Source: Anastatus disparis (taxonomy: Eukaryota; Arthropoda; Insecta; Hymenoptera; Eupelmidae). From it: a DNA stretch of 64,000 nucleotides. The notes under the pieces were generated by a model, which saw only the letters and a program-made list of their open reading frames with translations, ran no database searches and was not told the DNA's origin. A program made the position numbers and the translations under genes. Shown in pieces: positions 1 through 10,650 of the stretch. Where the stretch lies: the NCBI GenBank assembly GCA_017163975.1, contig JAFFSR010000309.1, positions 186,001-250,000 of the forward strand, in the 5' to 3' direction. How positions within the stretch are numbered: the first letter of the stretch is position 1; each line of letters opens with the position of its first letter.

Positions 1-1483
1 TTTCCAGTCCCATTTAATCGTAGTATCTGCTCTCTTTGCAGGTTACAGGTAATTCGAATAGTTGTTAGTTCAACTAAAGAGTACAACCATGCAGCTTCAT
101 TATGAAGATAACTCCATTGAGAGCTGGGTTAAGTCAGGTAGATTATAGTGCAGTGTCTAAAGTGATTTTCAATAGGCTGCGTCAATAGCAGAAGTTCACA
201 ATCTTTAGAAGTTGGAACGTCGAGCAATGGCCAATGAGTTTCACAAATCATCTCATAAGCATGGTTTGTACACTCATGTAAATAGTCATGGTCGAACTTT
301 ACATATTGTTTGTTTTTCTCATTTAGAGCTAAAAACGCATGAGTTGGCTGGATCTTCGCAAAACCGAGATGCTGGTCTTCCCATGATTGGATAGTCAATA
401 ATGGGTACATACGATACAGTACATACGGTTCTGTTTCAACTACAGGCAGGTATAACATTACTATTAGCCGGTTGTTATCGTAGACAACATCTATTTTTGG
501 GATCCTTGCTATTTCTTCAGGACTCACATGTTTGGTAGACATAGGTAAATCCCAGTCACTCGAATGTTCGGTGATATCCTGGCTCATTTAGGCTAGAAGC
601 TGAAGCGTCAATAATTCGCAGGGTAGCTTCCCTTGTAATAAGGTTTTAACTACTTCGATTAACTGCTTGAGAGCTTCTTGAACTTGTTCAATAGCCATAG
701 CTAAACGACTATAATGTGCAGTGAGACTTCGGAGGTAGGAGTCTCATTGTAGCTCGGATTCGAGTGTTCGAATCGTCTTTTCCAAGTTTTTCAACGCGTC
801 AGCATGATTATTCGTGATATTCTCAAGGCTTTTAAAATTTGCTATTATTAGATGAGTCTTTTGATTTGCTGGTTTGATGATTTCTTTATTATTATTTAGC
901 AACTTATCAATATTTTGTAGTAATTTTTCTATTTCATCTTCCGTGACTAGCCCGAAAAGTGTGTTGTTAACACTTCCAATAATACCTAGAGGTGTCATTG
1001 ATCTTTTGATAGTCTCTTGACTGGTACTTGATTTATCTTTAAAATACAATCTTGCCAACAGGTCCTTAACTTGGGTTTGAAGATCGTGGACTTGGCTCTG
1101 TTTTCTTAATAGCATATGCGAGTTCAACGCATTTTCACAATCCTCGCTGACAAAACTTTTTAAGCATTCTTTGTAACTGTCAAAGCGGCTGTTCGTTGGT
1201 CAGCTATTTTGGGTTGACATTTTAGCTTAGCGAGTTGTTCACGGCAGTTACTAATCGATAGATTTATAACATTGTTTATGTTTATTCGGGAGTCAATTAT
1301 GTCAGTGTTTACATGTATAAGGATTTTCCATTCCGCTCGTTTTAGTCGTAAAATACCTATTTTCTCATAATAGATGCCAGGATTAGTATTCAAGGGCGTC
1401 AGTTTATGAGATGGTAATCCTGTGGTTTGCATTCCATAGAAGGTTAACACCCAAACTAGGGTCGTCCTGGTATATCCCTTCAT
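1..1483 (-). pseudogene. env: Envelope-like protein of gypsy copy A (broken, 3' end off window)
   Basis: Three open blocks on the minus strand (1483-1160, 1127-744, 587-129) lie in different or interrupted frames and match, block by block, the env region of copy B. The first begins with Met and a short hydrophobic signal-peptide-like stretch. The second carries a glycine-rich hydrophobic segment around 990-945, in the position of a fusion peptide of the F-like Env family of errantiviruses. The third is the conserved mid-ectodomain, rich in Tyr and Cys. The frame breaks near 1160-1127 and the stops near 744 and 590 show that it is dead. The membrane anchor would lie left of position 1. Assignment rests on family resemblance and on synteny after integrase. 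Confidence 0.75.
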
Positions 1484-1661
1484 GGCTGGGTGTCTGAGCC
1501 TGTAATGGAAGTTTTAATATCGTTAAGCGAGTTTAACCTTATCGATATGTTTCAATATAGTTTTATGATCGGGGGTTTCCAGCAAGATATTATCATGCCC
1601 TTGGATATCCGTTATTTTTAAAGGTGACAAATAGTATTTTTCGAATTTTAAGGTTCTGGGC

Positions 1662-3234
1662 TCATTCTTTATGTACACATATTGTCCAATTTTCGGTTAG
1701 AATGTCTTGACCTTCTTGTCGTAGTATTTTTTTTGAAAGGTTTTTCTTCTCCACCTGGTTTTGTCCAGTTGTTAACTTCATTTCATCCAGTCTTTTGATG
1801 AGATCTGTTAAATGTCGCCAGCCCATCTTTAGACGGTATTCTAAGGGGAAAACGAGCAGTTGTTCCATACACCAGGGCAAAGAGTGTAAAACCCATCGAA
1901 GCATGAACACTTATATCGTATGAGAAAGCGGCAAATGGGGCTAAACGGTCCCAGTCCTCGTAATGTTGAGAATACGTTCTGATGAAGTCCACGAGAGGAG
2001 CGTGACTATGTTCTAGTGCACCAGTCGTCTGTGGTCGGTAACCGGAAGAATGTAACTGGGTTATCTTGAGTAGTTGCAATAGTGCCGCCATAAGGTCGGA
2101 CATGAAGCTAGTATCTCTGTCGGGTAATATGGCTCTTGGTGCTCCGAATTGGCAGATTAAATATTTAGCTAAAGCTTCTGCTATGGTCGTCACCTTTATA
2201 TTCGGAATAGGAATCACTATGACGTACTTAGTCAGATGGCACTGCATCGTCAGCAAGTGGCAATTCCCCGAAGTCGTTAATCTCAGTTTTACAACCGTGT
2301 CGATAGAGACTTTGTCGAAGCTATCTAGTGGCGTATCGGTAATTACCATAGGAGCTTTTTTGTTGATCTAATCTATTTAGTGTTGCTTACAAGTAGAGCA
2401 CTTTCGTACATAATCTAAAATATCATTTCTCATACCTGGCTAGAAATATCTCTCTCTGATCTTAGCATAGGTTTGATTTATGTTTTTATGACCGCCTATC
2501 AAGCTGTCATGCAGAGTAGAAATGATTGGTTTTCTTTGTTCTTCGGTAAGATACTCGGATTTTCCGTAGCGCAAAGTTATAAGAATATCAGTGTTTTGAA
2601 ATTCTTCCCTTAGAATATCATTAAGTGTTCCAGGTGCTAGTTGGTTAGTAACCTTACTCGTCCTTGATATTCTAGCGGTAGCGATGTTTTGCTTGTTGAA
2701 TATTTCGATCGTATGTTGTAAGAGATTACGCAAATCCTCGCAATCTAACAAACCCTTTTCGTAGTCCTTAACTGCCAGTGAAAATATTTGGTGCTGTTTA
2801 TAAGGGGTGATAATAATGTTTCCCTCCTTGGGTTTTCGTCTCTTTATATCCCTACGCTCTATTGCTCCGATGTCATTTAGTAATTTAGTTATTGGGTCAT
2901 GACGAGCACAATCACCAGAGATAAAATGAATAATATTATCCCGCTGGTATGTGAGGCAATGTCTAGTAGGTTTTATTACTTGAATTCCGCTGTCAGATGT
3001 GGCAGTCTTGGTTGTACTGGCATCAGAGGTAAGTGAATTATTACTCCAAGTCCATGGATTAGGTAAAATTACATCCATAACGTCGTCTGGTGCTTTAGAA
3101 TATTCAATGTGAATAGACCCCTCAGTTACTTCTGGGATTGCCTGTAAGTTGGGTTTTGGTATTGGCTTTCTGATAGTCCTGGGAGTGCTACTATGTTTGG
3201 GCACAGCCGATCGTACACTGGGAGTGGTCGACAA
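1662..3234 (-). pseudogene. Integrase of gypsy copy A (stops, catalytic triad still present)
   Basis: Block 3234-2440 holds the pre-integrase region and the start of the zinc-binding domain (HDSLIGGHKNINQTYAKIRE). It is stopped by TAG where the family has Trp after RYF; the frame then continues with a CSTC zinc pair near 2400, followed by two more stops. Block 2349-1783 is the whole catalytic core. D17, D77 and E113 of this block are retained with 35 residues between the second D and the E, the classical D,D35E spacing of retroviral-type integrases. An overlapping frame, 1910-1662, gives the C-terminal part. The enzyme would insert element cDNA into chromosomes, but the stops make this copy inactive. 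Copy B has lost exactly this core. Confidence 0.85.
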
Positions 3235-4526
3235 CGCTCGCTCCTGTGCTCGCGGAATTGAGAGGAGTCCAAGTTATCCTCAATATCAGCTTCTTCAGAA
3301 CCTGCTTCCAGGTCCGTTATTAAGTTTTCGACAGTTTGCTTCGCAGTACTTACAATTTTATGAGTTTCTAACAATAATGGCACGGTTGTCGGTATCACGG
3401 TGTCCATGAGGGGTCCTTGTTCAATTGCCCTTAGTTCGTCAACCGTGGTTGGTATCTCCTTTGCTGAGTTCTTGCATATCTCTGTAAGCGTTAGGTTTGT
3501 CGCTGTACTATATAAAATTTCTCGTTGGGAAGGTGTTGGTTCCTGATCTTCTAAAAAATAGTTTGGCAACGGTTTTACGAGTGAATCTGCATTTTTTTGT
3601 ATAAACAATCAGTCTCCTGTATTAAACCAGTAGTCTTGAAGACTTTTTTCCAACTTCCTGGATTTGTTGGTGCAATCGTGCCTAATACGGTGTTTGTCTG
3701 CAGTGGTAAGTTTAGTGGTGCTTGCAGGTAATGTCACAGCAAGATCATGTCGATTGTCTTGACCTTGACTGGGGTCATTTATTCCTGTTGATGACAAAAC
3801 GGACCTTGGGGTTATTCCTTCGTAGTCAGGCAAGTCTAAAATATTAACGTGGGAATCACTGGTGTTCAACTTACGCTCAGTGGATTGGTTTCTAGTGAGA
3901 GTAGTAGTTGTAAGTTCCAACTGACTACATTCAATGTCTATAACCGTTTCTTCACCCGTATCACTTAGTGGCACAGCTTCCGTTTGTATAATGCAAGGGT
4001 TATTGATTTCCGTTGTTTTAGTTTTTTCGACATTTTCCTGTGAACTGGATGGTTTTCCAACTTCGGTGGTAGAGAAATCCCTTAGGCAAGTTTGTCGTGG
4101 ATCTTTTATAGGAGGTCAATCGTAGGTGTAAGAGGTGTTTGCCTCGCTTTCGGTGTCAGAGACAGCAGTAGTTTTTCTCTTTGTCAATCTTTTACTTTTG
4201 GTAGAAGCTACACTGAGTTTACTACTGCGATCACTCGATATGTCAGTAGCTGTCAGGCTACTCAGCATTTCTTTACTAGTCACAGCCTTGCGAGCTTGAC
4301 TTGCAAGTATTTTCCGATATGCTGGTTTAGTTTGAATGGCTGCTGGCTTTGTTACTCGCCCTTGCTGAACACCACTCGTTGTTTTTGGAGGCGTTACTTG
4401 CTTGGATCGGGTCCTCTGAGCTACTACGCTGTGCTCAAGTTCAGATAATTTTCGTCTTATAAGAGGACTCGGTGGTCTCCCCCGCCTTTTTGGTGTCACA
4501 GGCGGTTCTGATTTGGAATCAGATGG
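3235..4526 (-). pseudogene. Long linker between RNase H and integrase of the gypsy Pol
   Basis: About 430 codons separate the RNase H end (4527) from the pre-integrase block (3234). The three frame pieces (4499-4116, 3974-3609, 3608-3235) are rich in Ser, Thr, Pro, Lys and Arg and match no Pol domain I know. Near its start lies PKRRGRPPSP, which contains the RGRP core of an AT-hook. A later segment (TTADKHRI...RKLEKSLQDYW.NTGD, about 3700-3610) is recognisably conserved in copy B near 45475-45560, which suggests it was once under selection. In most Ty3/gypsy elements integrase follows RNase H much more closely. The role is unknown; DNA or chromatin binding is only a guess from the basic motif. 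Confidence 0.6.
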
Positions 4527-6125
4527 TTAAAGAGCATGCGGAGGTTCGTCAGTTTCAGCAACTGGCAGTCCCTCCAAAGTTTTCTTGCCTTTCCTATCTA
4601 AGGTCAAAATTCTTAGCTTTGGCAAGCGTTCATTAATTTCCTGCTCTGTCGGTACTTTAATAGGATTCCTAGATAAAGCGTCAGCATTGGTGTTTAATTT
4701 GCTGGGCTTATATCTGAATTCATAAGTACAATCAGTGAATTTCATCATCCACCGCATCGGTCTTTGTCCTGGGTCTTTTCGATTGTGCATCCAGTTTAAT
4801 GGTTCATGATCTGCCTGAAGTATAAACTCCTTGCTCAGCAGATATGGTCTAAAGTGCATAGCATACAAGGCTGCTAGACATTCCTTGTCAGTAGTGCAAT
4901 AATTCTTTTCAGCGTGATTCAGTAAACGCGACAGATAAGCTACCGTATGGTCGGAACCATACTTTTCCTGACTCAACACAGCTCCGATAGCATAGTCAGA
5001 CGCGTCGGTAGTTAAAGTAAAAGTCTTATTAAAATCAGGAAAAATCAGTATTGGTTGCTTAATGAGATGTCCTTTTAGAGTTTGAAAACTCTGTTCCTGG
5101 GCCTCCCTCCACTCGAATATTGCGTCCTTTTTTAGCAAATTCGACAGAGGTTTAGAAAAGTCCTTTATGAATCGTCTATAATATCTGGCTAATCCTAGGA
5201 ATTGTCGAATTATTTTAGGTGTTTTTGGCGTAGGGAATTCCTGAACTGCTTTGATTTTTCCAGAGTCAGGTTCAACCCCTTTTTCGCAGATTATATGGCC
5301 TAGAAAGGTCACTTCTTTCCTTAGAAATTCCACCTTTTCCGGCTAGATCGCAAGATTCGCTGCTCTGAGGTGTTCGAAAAACTTATGAGTTTTCCTTTCA
5401 TGATCGTGTGGGTCCTTGGAATAGATGATAGTGTCATCTAAATATACTAACATCTCTGTATTTTGTAATCCGAGCAATATTTTGTCGACCATACGTTGAA
5501 ACGTTGCGGGAGCCCCCTTGAAGCCCTCCGGAAGACGTGTATACTGATAATGTCCGTTGGGAGTGGTGAATGCACTCTTCCAACGATCGTCCTCATGTAA
5601 AGGTAGTTGTTGGTATCCATGAGCCAAATCGAATACTGAATAATAGACTGACCCTCCAAGTTGGTCCAAGATATCAGTTATGTTTGGCAATGGATAAGCG
5701 TCTTCTATTGTCTTTTTATTCAAATTACGAAAGTCGATGACGATGCGCCAACGCGGGTTTCCGTATTGGTCCGGTTTCTTAGGCACTATCACTACTGGAT
5801 TATTGGAAGGTGACCAAGATGGTTCGATAACCCCGTCCTTAAGTTTGTTGGCTACTTCGTCCCTCATCACCTGTTTGTGAATAGGCGGATGCCTATATTG
5901 TTTAGTATTTATAGGAATGTCGTCGGTCGTGGGTATCCTATGCTCAGTTAAATGAGTAACCGGTAGGGGATCTCCAGGTAGAAGAAATACATCATTATAT
6001 TTAGACAGTGATTTCTCTACATGTGCCATTTCTTTGTGATTTAAATGGTCCAAAGTCATGATGTCAATGAGCTTTTGCATTCGTTGGTAAGGGTTGGTGA
6101 TACGCCCTTCATCAGTCTCGGTCAT
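4527..6125 (-). pseudogene. Reverse transcriptase and RNase H of gypsy copy A (one internal stop)
   Basis: Block 6125-5343 is the reverse transcriptase. It has WRIVIDFRNLN, VYYSVFDLAHGYQQ, RLPEGFKGAPATFQR and the catalytic YLDD (near 5445), all hallmarks of Ty3/gypsy RT. It ends at a TAG in place of the Gln codon of the usual LQPEK motif; copy B has Gln there. The same frame continues as 5333-4527 with FLGHII, LGLARYYRRFI and the RNase H domain (LTTDASDYAIGAVLSQ, NADALSR). A single C-to-T change therefore separates the two halves. Together they would copy element RNA into DNA and remove the template strand. Confidence 0.92.
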
Positions 6126-6134
6126 GGTATCTGA

Positions 6135-6899
6135 TTAAAAATCAGGATCCACATATTCAAAAGGTAGGATCTCTCGGGGGTTGATGCTTATTAAGGCATC
6201 CTCTTCACTGGTGTTTATGACTAGGATTCTACATTTTCCATTGTCGTTACTGACAAGTCCTTCTCCGAGAAACACCTGGTCATTACCTACGTCTATTCTA
6301 GGTAAATATCCTTCTTCCAAATGTGTTTTATTCAGCTTTATTTCCAATACTTGTCTGCTTCTACTAGGAATGCAGTACTGGGTTGCAGTTTGGTCCAAGG
6401 GATCTACTGAAGTGTCTAGTTCGCCCAAAGATAGTTGGTCGATGGAACCTCCATGAGTAGCATCATTAGTATAGTTGTTCTTATCTTATTCTTGATCGAT
6501 AAACGGAATGGGATGCATGGCGTCTCCGGATATCATGAGCGCGTGATTATAATAAGATATAACTGCATCTTCTTCCTTAAGATAGCGTCTATCTATTAAT
6601 CCATCCTGATCGATGGGAAATGATGGTTCTATTAAATGGAATTTCACTGGTCTTTTTCTTAGAGTGAGCCAGGTTGTACCGTACGTTTTTATACATTCAT
6701 TGGTAATACCACTCAGTTCATTACTTCGAATAGGATCGTATGGTATGTCGTCTCGTAAAGCAGTGCACCTTACCAAATTGACTGCTGCACCGTTATCAAT
6801 CATGAAGGTCATCCAAGGTTGTCTACCTTCAGTCACATGCAGTCTGATAGCAGTAGGTTTATCTAGTTCGCTATCGTTGTCAGTAAGTCCCCTATACAT
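6135..6899 (-). pseudogene. Aspartic protease and post-protease region of gypsy copy A
   Basis: Block 6899-6486 carries MIDNGAAVNLV, the active-site loop of a retropepsin-like protease, with Asn where Thr or Ser is normal (D-T/S-G-A). Block 6428-6135 continues with a beta-rich segment ending in INPREILPFEYVDPDF, which also opens copy B at 42898-42990. Stops fall between the blocks and just before the RT block at 6125. In the family this enzyme trims the Gag-Pol polyprotein. The Thr/Ser-to-Asn change may itself reduce activity, but since no protease loop survives in copy B I cannot tell whether it is a family trait or decay. Confidence 0.75.
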
Positions 6900-7027
6900 G
6901 GAAACTCGTTTGCAGTTTCGTTTATCAACATCACCTGTGCTGAGTTCTGCTGAGTCGGTGTTTGGGGTACATTCTGTATTGCAGGTTGAGATGAGCTTGG
7001 TGACGCTTGTCTCTGGCTCGCCGACTC

Positions 7028-8208
7028 TTAGTTGCGATGAGCCAGCTGCCAGTTTAAAGCAGGCTGGTTATTGAATGCAGGTTGTCGTGGAGCTTCGGTC
7101 TGTATGGAAGGCATCCGGTTATAATTATTTGGCGCTCTATAGGCATTATATCCTTGAGCATAACCTTGTGGTCGCTGGTAGCTAGCAGAAGGTCTTTGTT
7201 CTCCGGGTCCATAAGGGTTGTACAGACATGCATCCTGAGAAAACATTTGCTGTTGTTGCTGAGTATATTGCGGTCGAGGCGTATAGTAATTTTGATTAAA
7301 TCTCTGCGGTGACTTATTCACATTATAGTTTTGTGATATCTGCCTGACTTGAGGTTGATTGGTCCTTTGCACGTTATAGTTTGTGCATCTCTGCCTCTGT
7401 TAAGATCCATGTGGCATATTATTATTTAACATGGGTTGAGATGCGTAGTTTTCGCTTTGATGCCTAATTTGTCCATTATTCCAGTTTTTGGGATTCCTTG
7501 GCTTCCATTGGTTTACAGCCAAAAATTCAGCCTGTTCCCAGTTTAACTTAGGAATTTGCCCGTGAAACTTATACCTGGTATCCGGCAATATCTTGGCTTC
7601 CATGCGAGTCTCTATTCGCACTGCATCCTTGTAAGCGTCACCTAGAGTGGTGGGGTTTTTTCCATCCACTTGCACAGATATGTCAGCGGGCAATCCTCTG
7701 ATGAAGATGCCTTAGCCGCATACTCTAAAGGCTTTATCATGTCATTCAGGTTAGCATCGGTTGCCCCTGGGATGTCGTCCTTTAGAACATTCTTGGCTCC
7801 ACTGAGTAGAATGTCAAGTCCATCGTAGAAAGCTCCTACAGTCTCTCCCTGCTTCATCCTCATGTCATTAATCTTTGTCGTATGATAAGTATACGTCTTG
7901 CCTGGTGCGAATCTAGTCTTTAAATGATTCACTAGGCTATCAATGTTGGCGAATGAATGTCCATACGTGCAGTCTCTTGCATTCCCGCGCAACTTCATTA
8001 GCACGGCTTTGACATACGGTCCTTCGCTTCCTGCAAGCACATATTCCTTTCCATTGCAAACGTCTTAAATAAAGTCTTTTAAAGGCATATTATGCCCGTC
8101 AAAGCTGCGCAGGCCCTGTAAAGCATTATGTAAGGCGAAACTATTCGCCATAGCCGTCATTATCAGCATGGATGGGTCGACTTGTCCGTCTCGTGGCTAA
8201 GCGTTCAT
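7028..8208 (-). pseudogene. gag: Gag polyprotein of gypsy copy A (stops and a frameshift)
   Basis: The frame can be followed from an ATG at 8208: MNA, a stop, PRDGQVDPSMLIMTAMANSF and so on, another stop, then the open block 8040-7642. This block contains a capsid-like GETVGAFYDGLDILLSGAKN segment, typical of gypsy Gag. A frameshift near 7690 moves the reading to 7693-7400, then a stop and block 7372-7028. The last block is rich in Asn, Gln, Tyr, Arg and Pro and has no CCHC zinc knuckle, as is usual for errantivirus Gag. The start at 8208 is chosen because it is the first Met upstream of the conserved part; no LTR boundary supports it. Confidence 0.75.
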
Positions 8209-10004
8209 CGTTTCGTTCGTTATTTCTTCGGAAACAGTGATTAAGTATAATTCATCTGAGAATATTTTTAATTATAATTAAAACAATAAATATCGTCACG
8301 CAAAATGAATAAACACGATTTAACGGAAAAGGTAACAACATTTTTCAAAGAAAGAGTCGTGTAGTAGAAGTTTTTTCGAGTAAATGTAGGCAACTATATT
8401 ATTGTAACAATTACAACAATTACTCTACCTTACTAAAAGAGAAGTCTAAAGTAATGGTGATAGAAACTTCTTCTGAGCTTCATTTCCATAGAAACGTATA
8501 AGGACTTACCCAACAGGTGGAATTTATTTAGGAAACCATTAAATTAAAATTACTTATTGGCAAAAAAAAGAAATGTATTCGGGCTTGGATAAATTTCAAA
8601 ACAAGGATGAATTAAATTCTTTAGCTTGCTTAATGGTAAAACGAGAGTTGCAAACATAGTCGAAGAGTATTAGAAGAAGTTAGTAATATAAGACTTGTAA
8701 AGGAAAAAATTTTTTTTTATCTAAAGACCCTCAAAGTGTAGCATTCCATTGAAACGGAATTGAGATTATTAATTATTCAAAGATCCGTTACAGATCCTGA
8801 GGTAGTTCATGTGTGGAAGTTATAAAGTTATAGCGAATTCTATTAGGTATTTTCCTTCTTTTTTATTTAAATTCTTTAATAACAGGAAACTCCGGCTTTG
8901 GACTAAAATTCTGTGTCCCGCCGCTGAAAGTATCCTGTGGCATAGCTACCCAAAAATAGAAAAAGTAGTGTAAAAAGAATTAAAAAACTCCTGGTATGAA
9001 CAAGCCGAGATGATAGTAGAATTGCTGGAGTTAAAATTTTATATTAGATACACTGTAGGGACACAATGAATCCTCTGAACATTTAATTAAGTTAAATAGA
9101 GTTGTCTTTTACAAAAACATAGTAATATAGGGACAGTAAAATTCTTGTAAATAGAATTTTAGAATTTAAAAATTTGTCAAGATTAATAACAAGAACAGAA
9201 GAAACGAATGTAAACAGTTGAGTTCTACCCGAACCCAGGGAAATGTGATCGAAGAAATAATTCAAGCAAGCTAGATGTTATTTAAATAAAACTTGTCGTG
9301 GCAGTCATGTGACTGGCCGACAGAAGCGATAACTTTAAATATTTTCGGTTGAAATGTGTTGTGCGATAAATATAATGCATAATATGCCGTTCTAATCTGG
9401 AAATACCTGTGGGATTTCCAATTGTATGGATTAAAGAATTTAATTAGCATGCAGGTCTTTGTAAAACATTACGAAAAGCAATCTCTCGGTCAAATATAAA
9501 TTTTATAAAAGTGATTAAGAATTTTTTTTTTATATTACTACCTATCGAAGAGTTAAAATAGTAGAGTTTAAATAGTCAGGATGCCTAGCTATATCCTCAA
9601 ATCAATATAATCCTTTTACACTCAAAGAAAGAATTAAATATTAGCAAATATTATCAATAGGATATGATACACCAGAGCCAGACTAGCTTGTGAAGAAGTT
9701 TAATTTAGTTAAAGTTGCGATGCTCACTCAAAGTTTGACGAGATAAAACAAGATACAAATAAATTTGAAGTTCTTGATAATAGTAAAAGTTTAGATGAGC
9801 CGTGTTTTTCATAACTCCAATATAATTATTTAAATGATGATATGGAAAATCTTACAATCGTTCATAATGAAAGAATTAAAAAAAAACGCAAAAATATGAA
9901 TAAACGAATCGAACTCGAGCTGGTAGTGGTGATGCCCAATCATATTATAATAGAAGACAAAAGAATAAAGAAGATACATCGGATTTAAATAATTTCGTAA
10001 GTCA
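8209..10004. other. AT-rich stretch without a gene
   Basis: No ORF or family match. The 5' LTR and leader of gypsy copy A should begin here on the minus strand, but I could not find a TG...CA LTR pair or a convincing primer binding site. Confidence 0.5.
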
Positions 10005-10048
10005 TTTGTTGACCTCTCCCCCTTACTAAGTTTATTGTCGTCCCCGAC
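10005..10048 (-). other. Polypurine-tract-like relic of another LTR retroelement
   Basis: On the minus strand this reads GTCGGGGACGACAATAAACT followed by TAGTAAGGGGGAGAGG. A closely similar sequence (GTCGAGGACGACAA, then CTAAGTAAGGGGCGG) lies on the plus strand at 42668-42705. In Ty3/gypsy elements a GTCGAGGACGAC motif just before a purine tract often marks the end of pol and the start of the 3' LTR. No coding sequence survives beside it. Confidence 0.45.
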
Positions 10049-10124
10049 AATTAATTTTTAGCAATATAAAAATCAGGTAAGAGTGTTAACTGTTCGAGGT
10101 GAGATAAGGTACTGTAGCTTTGAT

Positions 10125-10650
10125 TCACATGAAAGTACAATTATTCGAATTTGGCTGATCATTCAGTCTTGAAGATTATTTAGAAGGAACCCTAGAATCT
10201 GCACTAACGTCTAAAAACGAAAAAGGAGACCGAGTCTGCGATTTTAATTTAATTATCGAATCTGATCAATGGTTTTATCTTTTTTTTTTTTTTTGTATTG
10301 GTGATATATTATCTGGAAGACATGGTAAATGAGGAAACTACTAAATCTGAACTTTCTACATAAGAAAAAGCAAATATCAGTAAAAATGTTATTTCATCTA
10401 GGCATTGCTTGACCTATAAGCAAGACAATTGGTTGCTTTATCAGCGACTGTAGTAAGTATGACCTTATTATACAACCGTTATAGTAAGAAAATACAATTA
10501 TTCAAACTTAGCGCTTAATGGCGTCCAGTTTTGATGACTACTTAGAAAGTGTTTTCGCGAAACTTGTAATTGCATTTGAGAAACAAAATGAGTCCGAGAC
10601 CATGATTTTAATTTAATTATCGGATCTGATTAATAGTTTTATCTTAGGTT
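10125..10650 (+). repeat. Diverged direct repeat, two copies of about 180 bp
   Basis: Copy 1 is about 10125-10285 and copy 2 about 10470-10645. Both contain TACAATTATTC, a GATGACTA/GAAGATTA..TTAGAA(A/G) block, a GAGTCCGAGACC-like block and the ending TTTTAATTTAATTATCG followed by GATCTGAT and TTTTATC. Related endings (CTGATCAATAGTTTTATCT) recur at about 12180 and 11515. They could be solo-LTR or MITE remains. Confidence 0.45.

Larger units (their letters stand above)
1..8208 (-). mobile_element. Env-bearing Ty3/gypsy (errantivirus-like) retroelement, copy A, decayed and cut by the window edge
   Basis: Reading the minus strand from 8208 down to 1, the order is gag, protease, reverse transcriptase, RNase H, a long linker, integrase, envelope. 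This gene order plus an env is that of insect errantivirus-type Ty3/gypsy elements. The copy has many in-frame stops and frameshifts, so it is not expected to make functional proteins. The 3' end (rest of env and the 3' LTR) lies off the left edge. I could not identify the 5' LTR or primer binding site upstream of gag (8209-9500). A related copy (copy B) lies at 42898-49430 in the opposite orientation and supports the boundaries of each coding block. Confidence 0.9.

Noticed and set aside
2066..2371. 101-codon plus-strand ORF over the integrase region
   Set aside because: Shadow of the minus-strand integrase core, whose D,D35E residues are clear.
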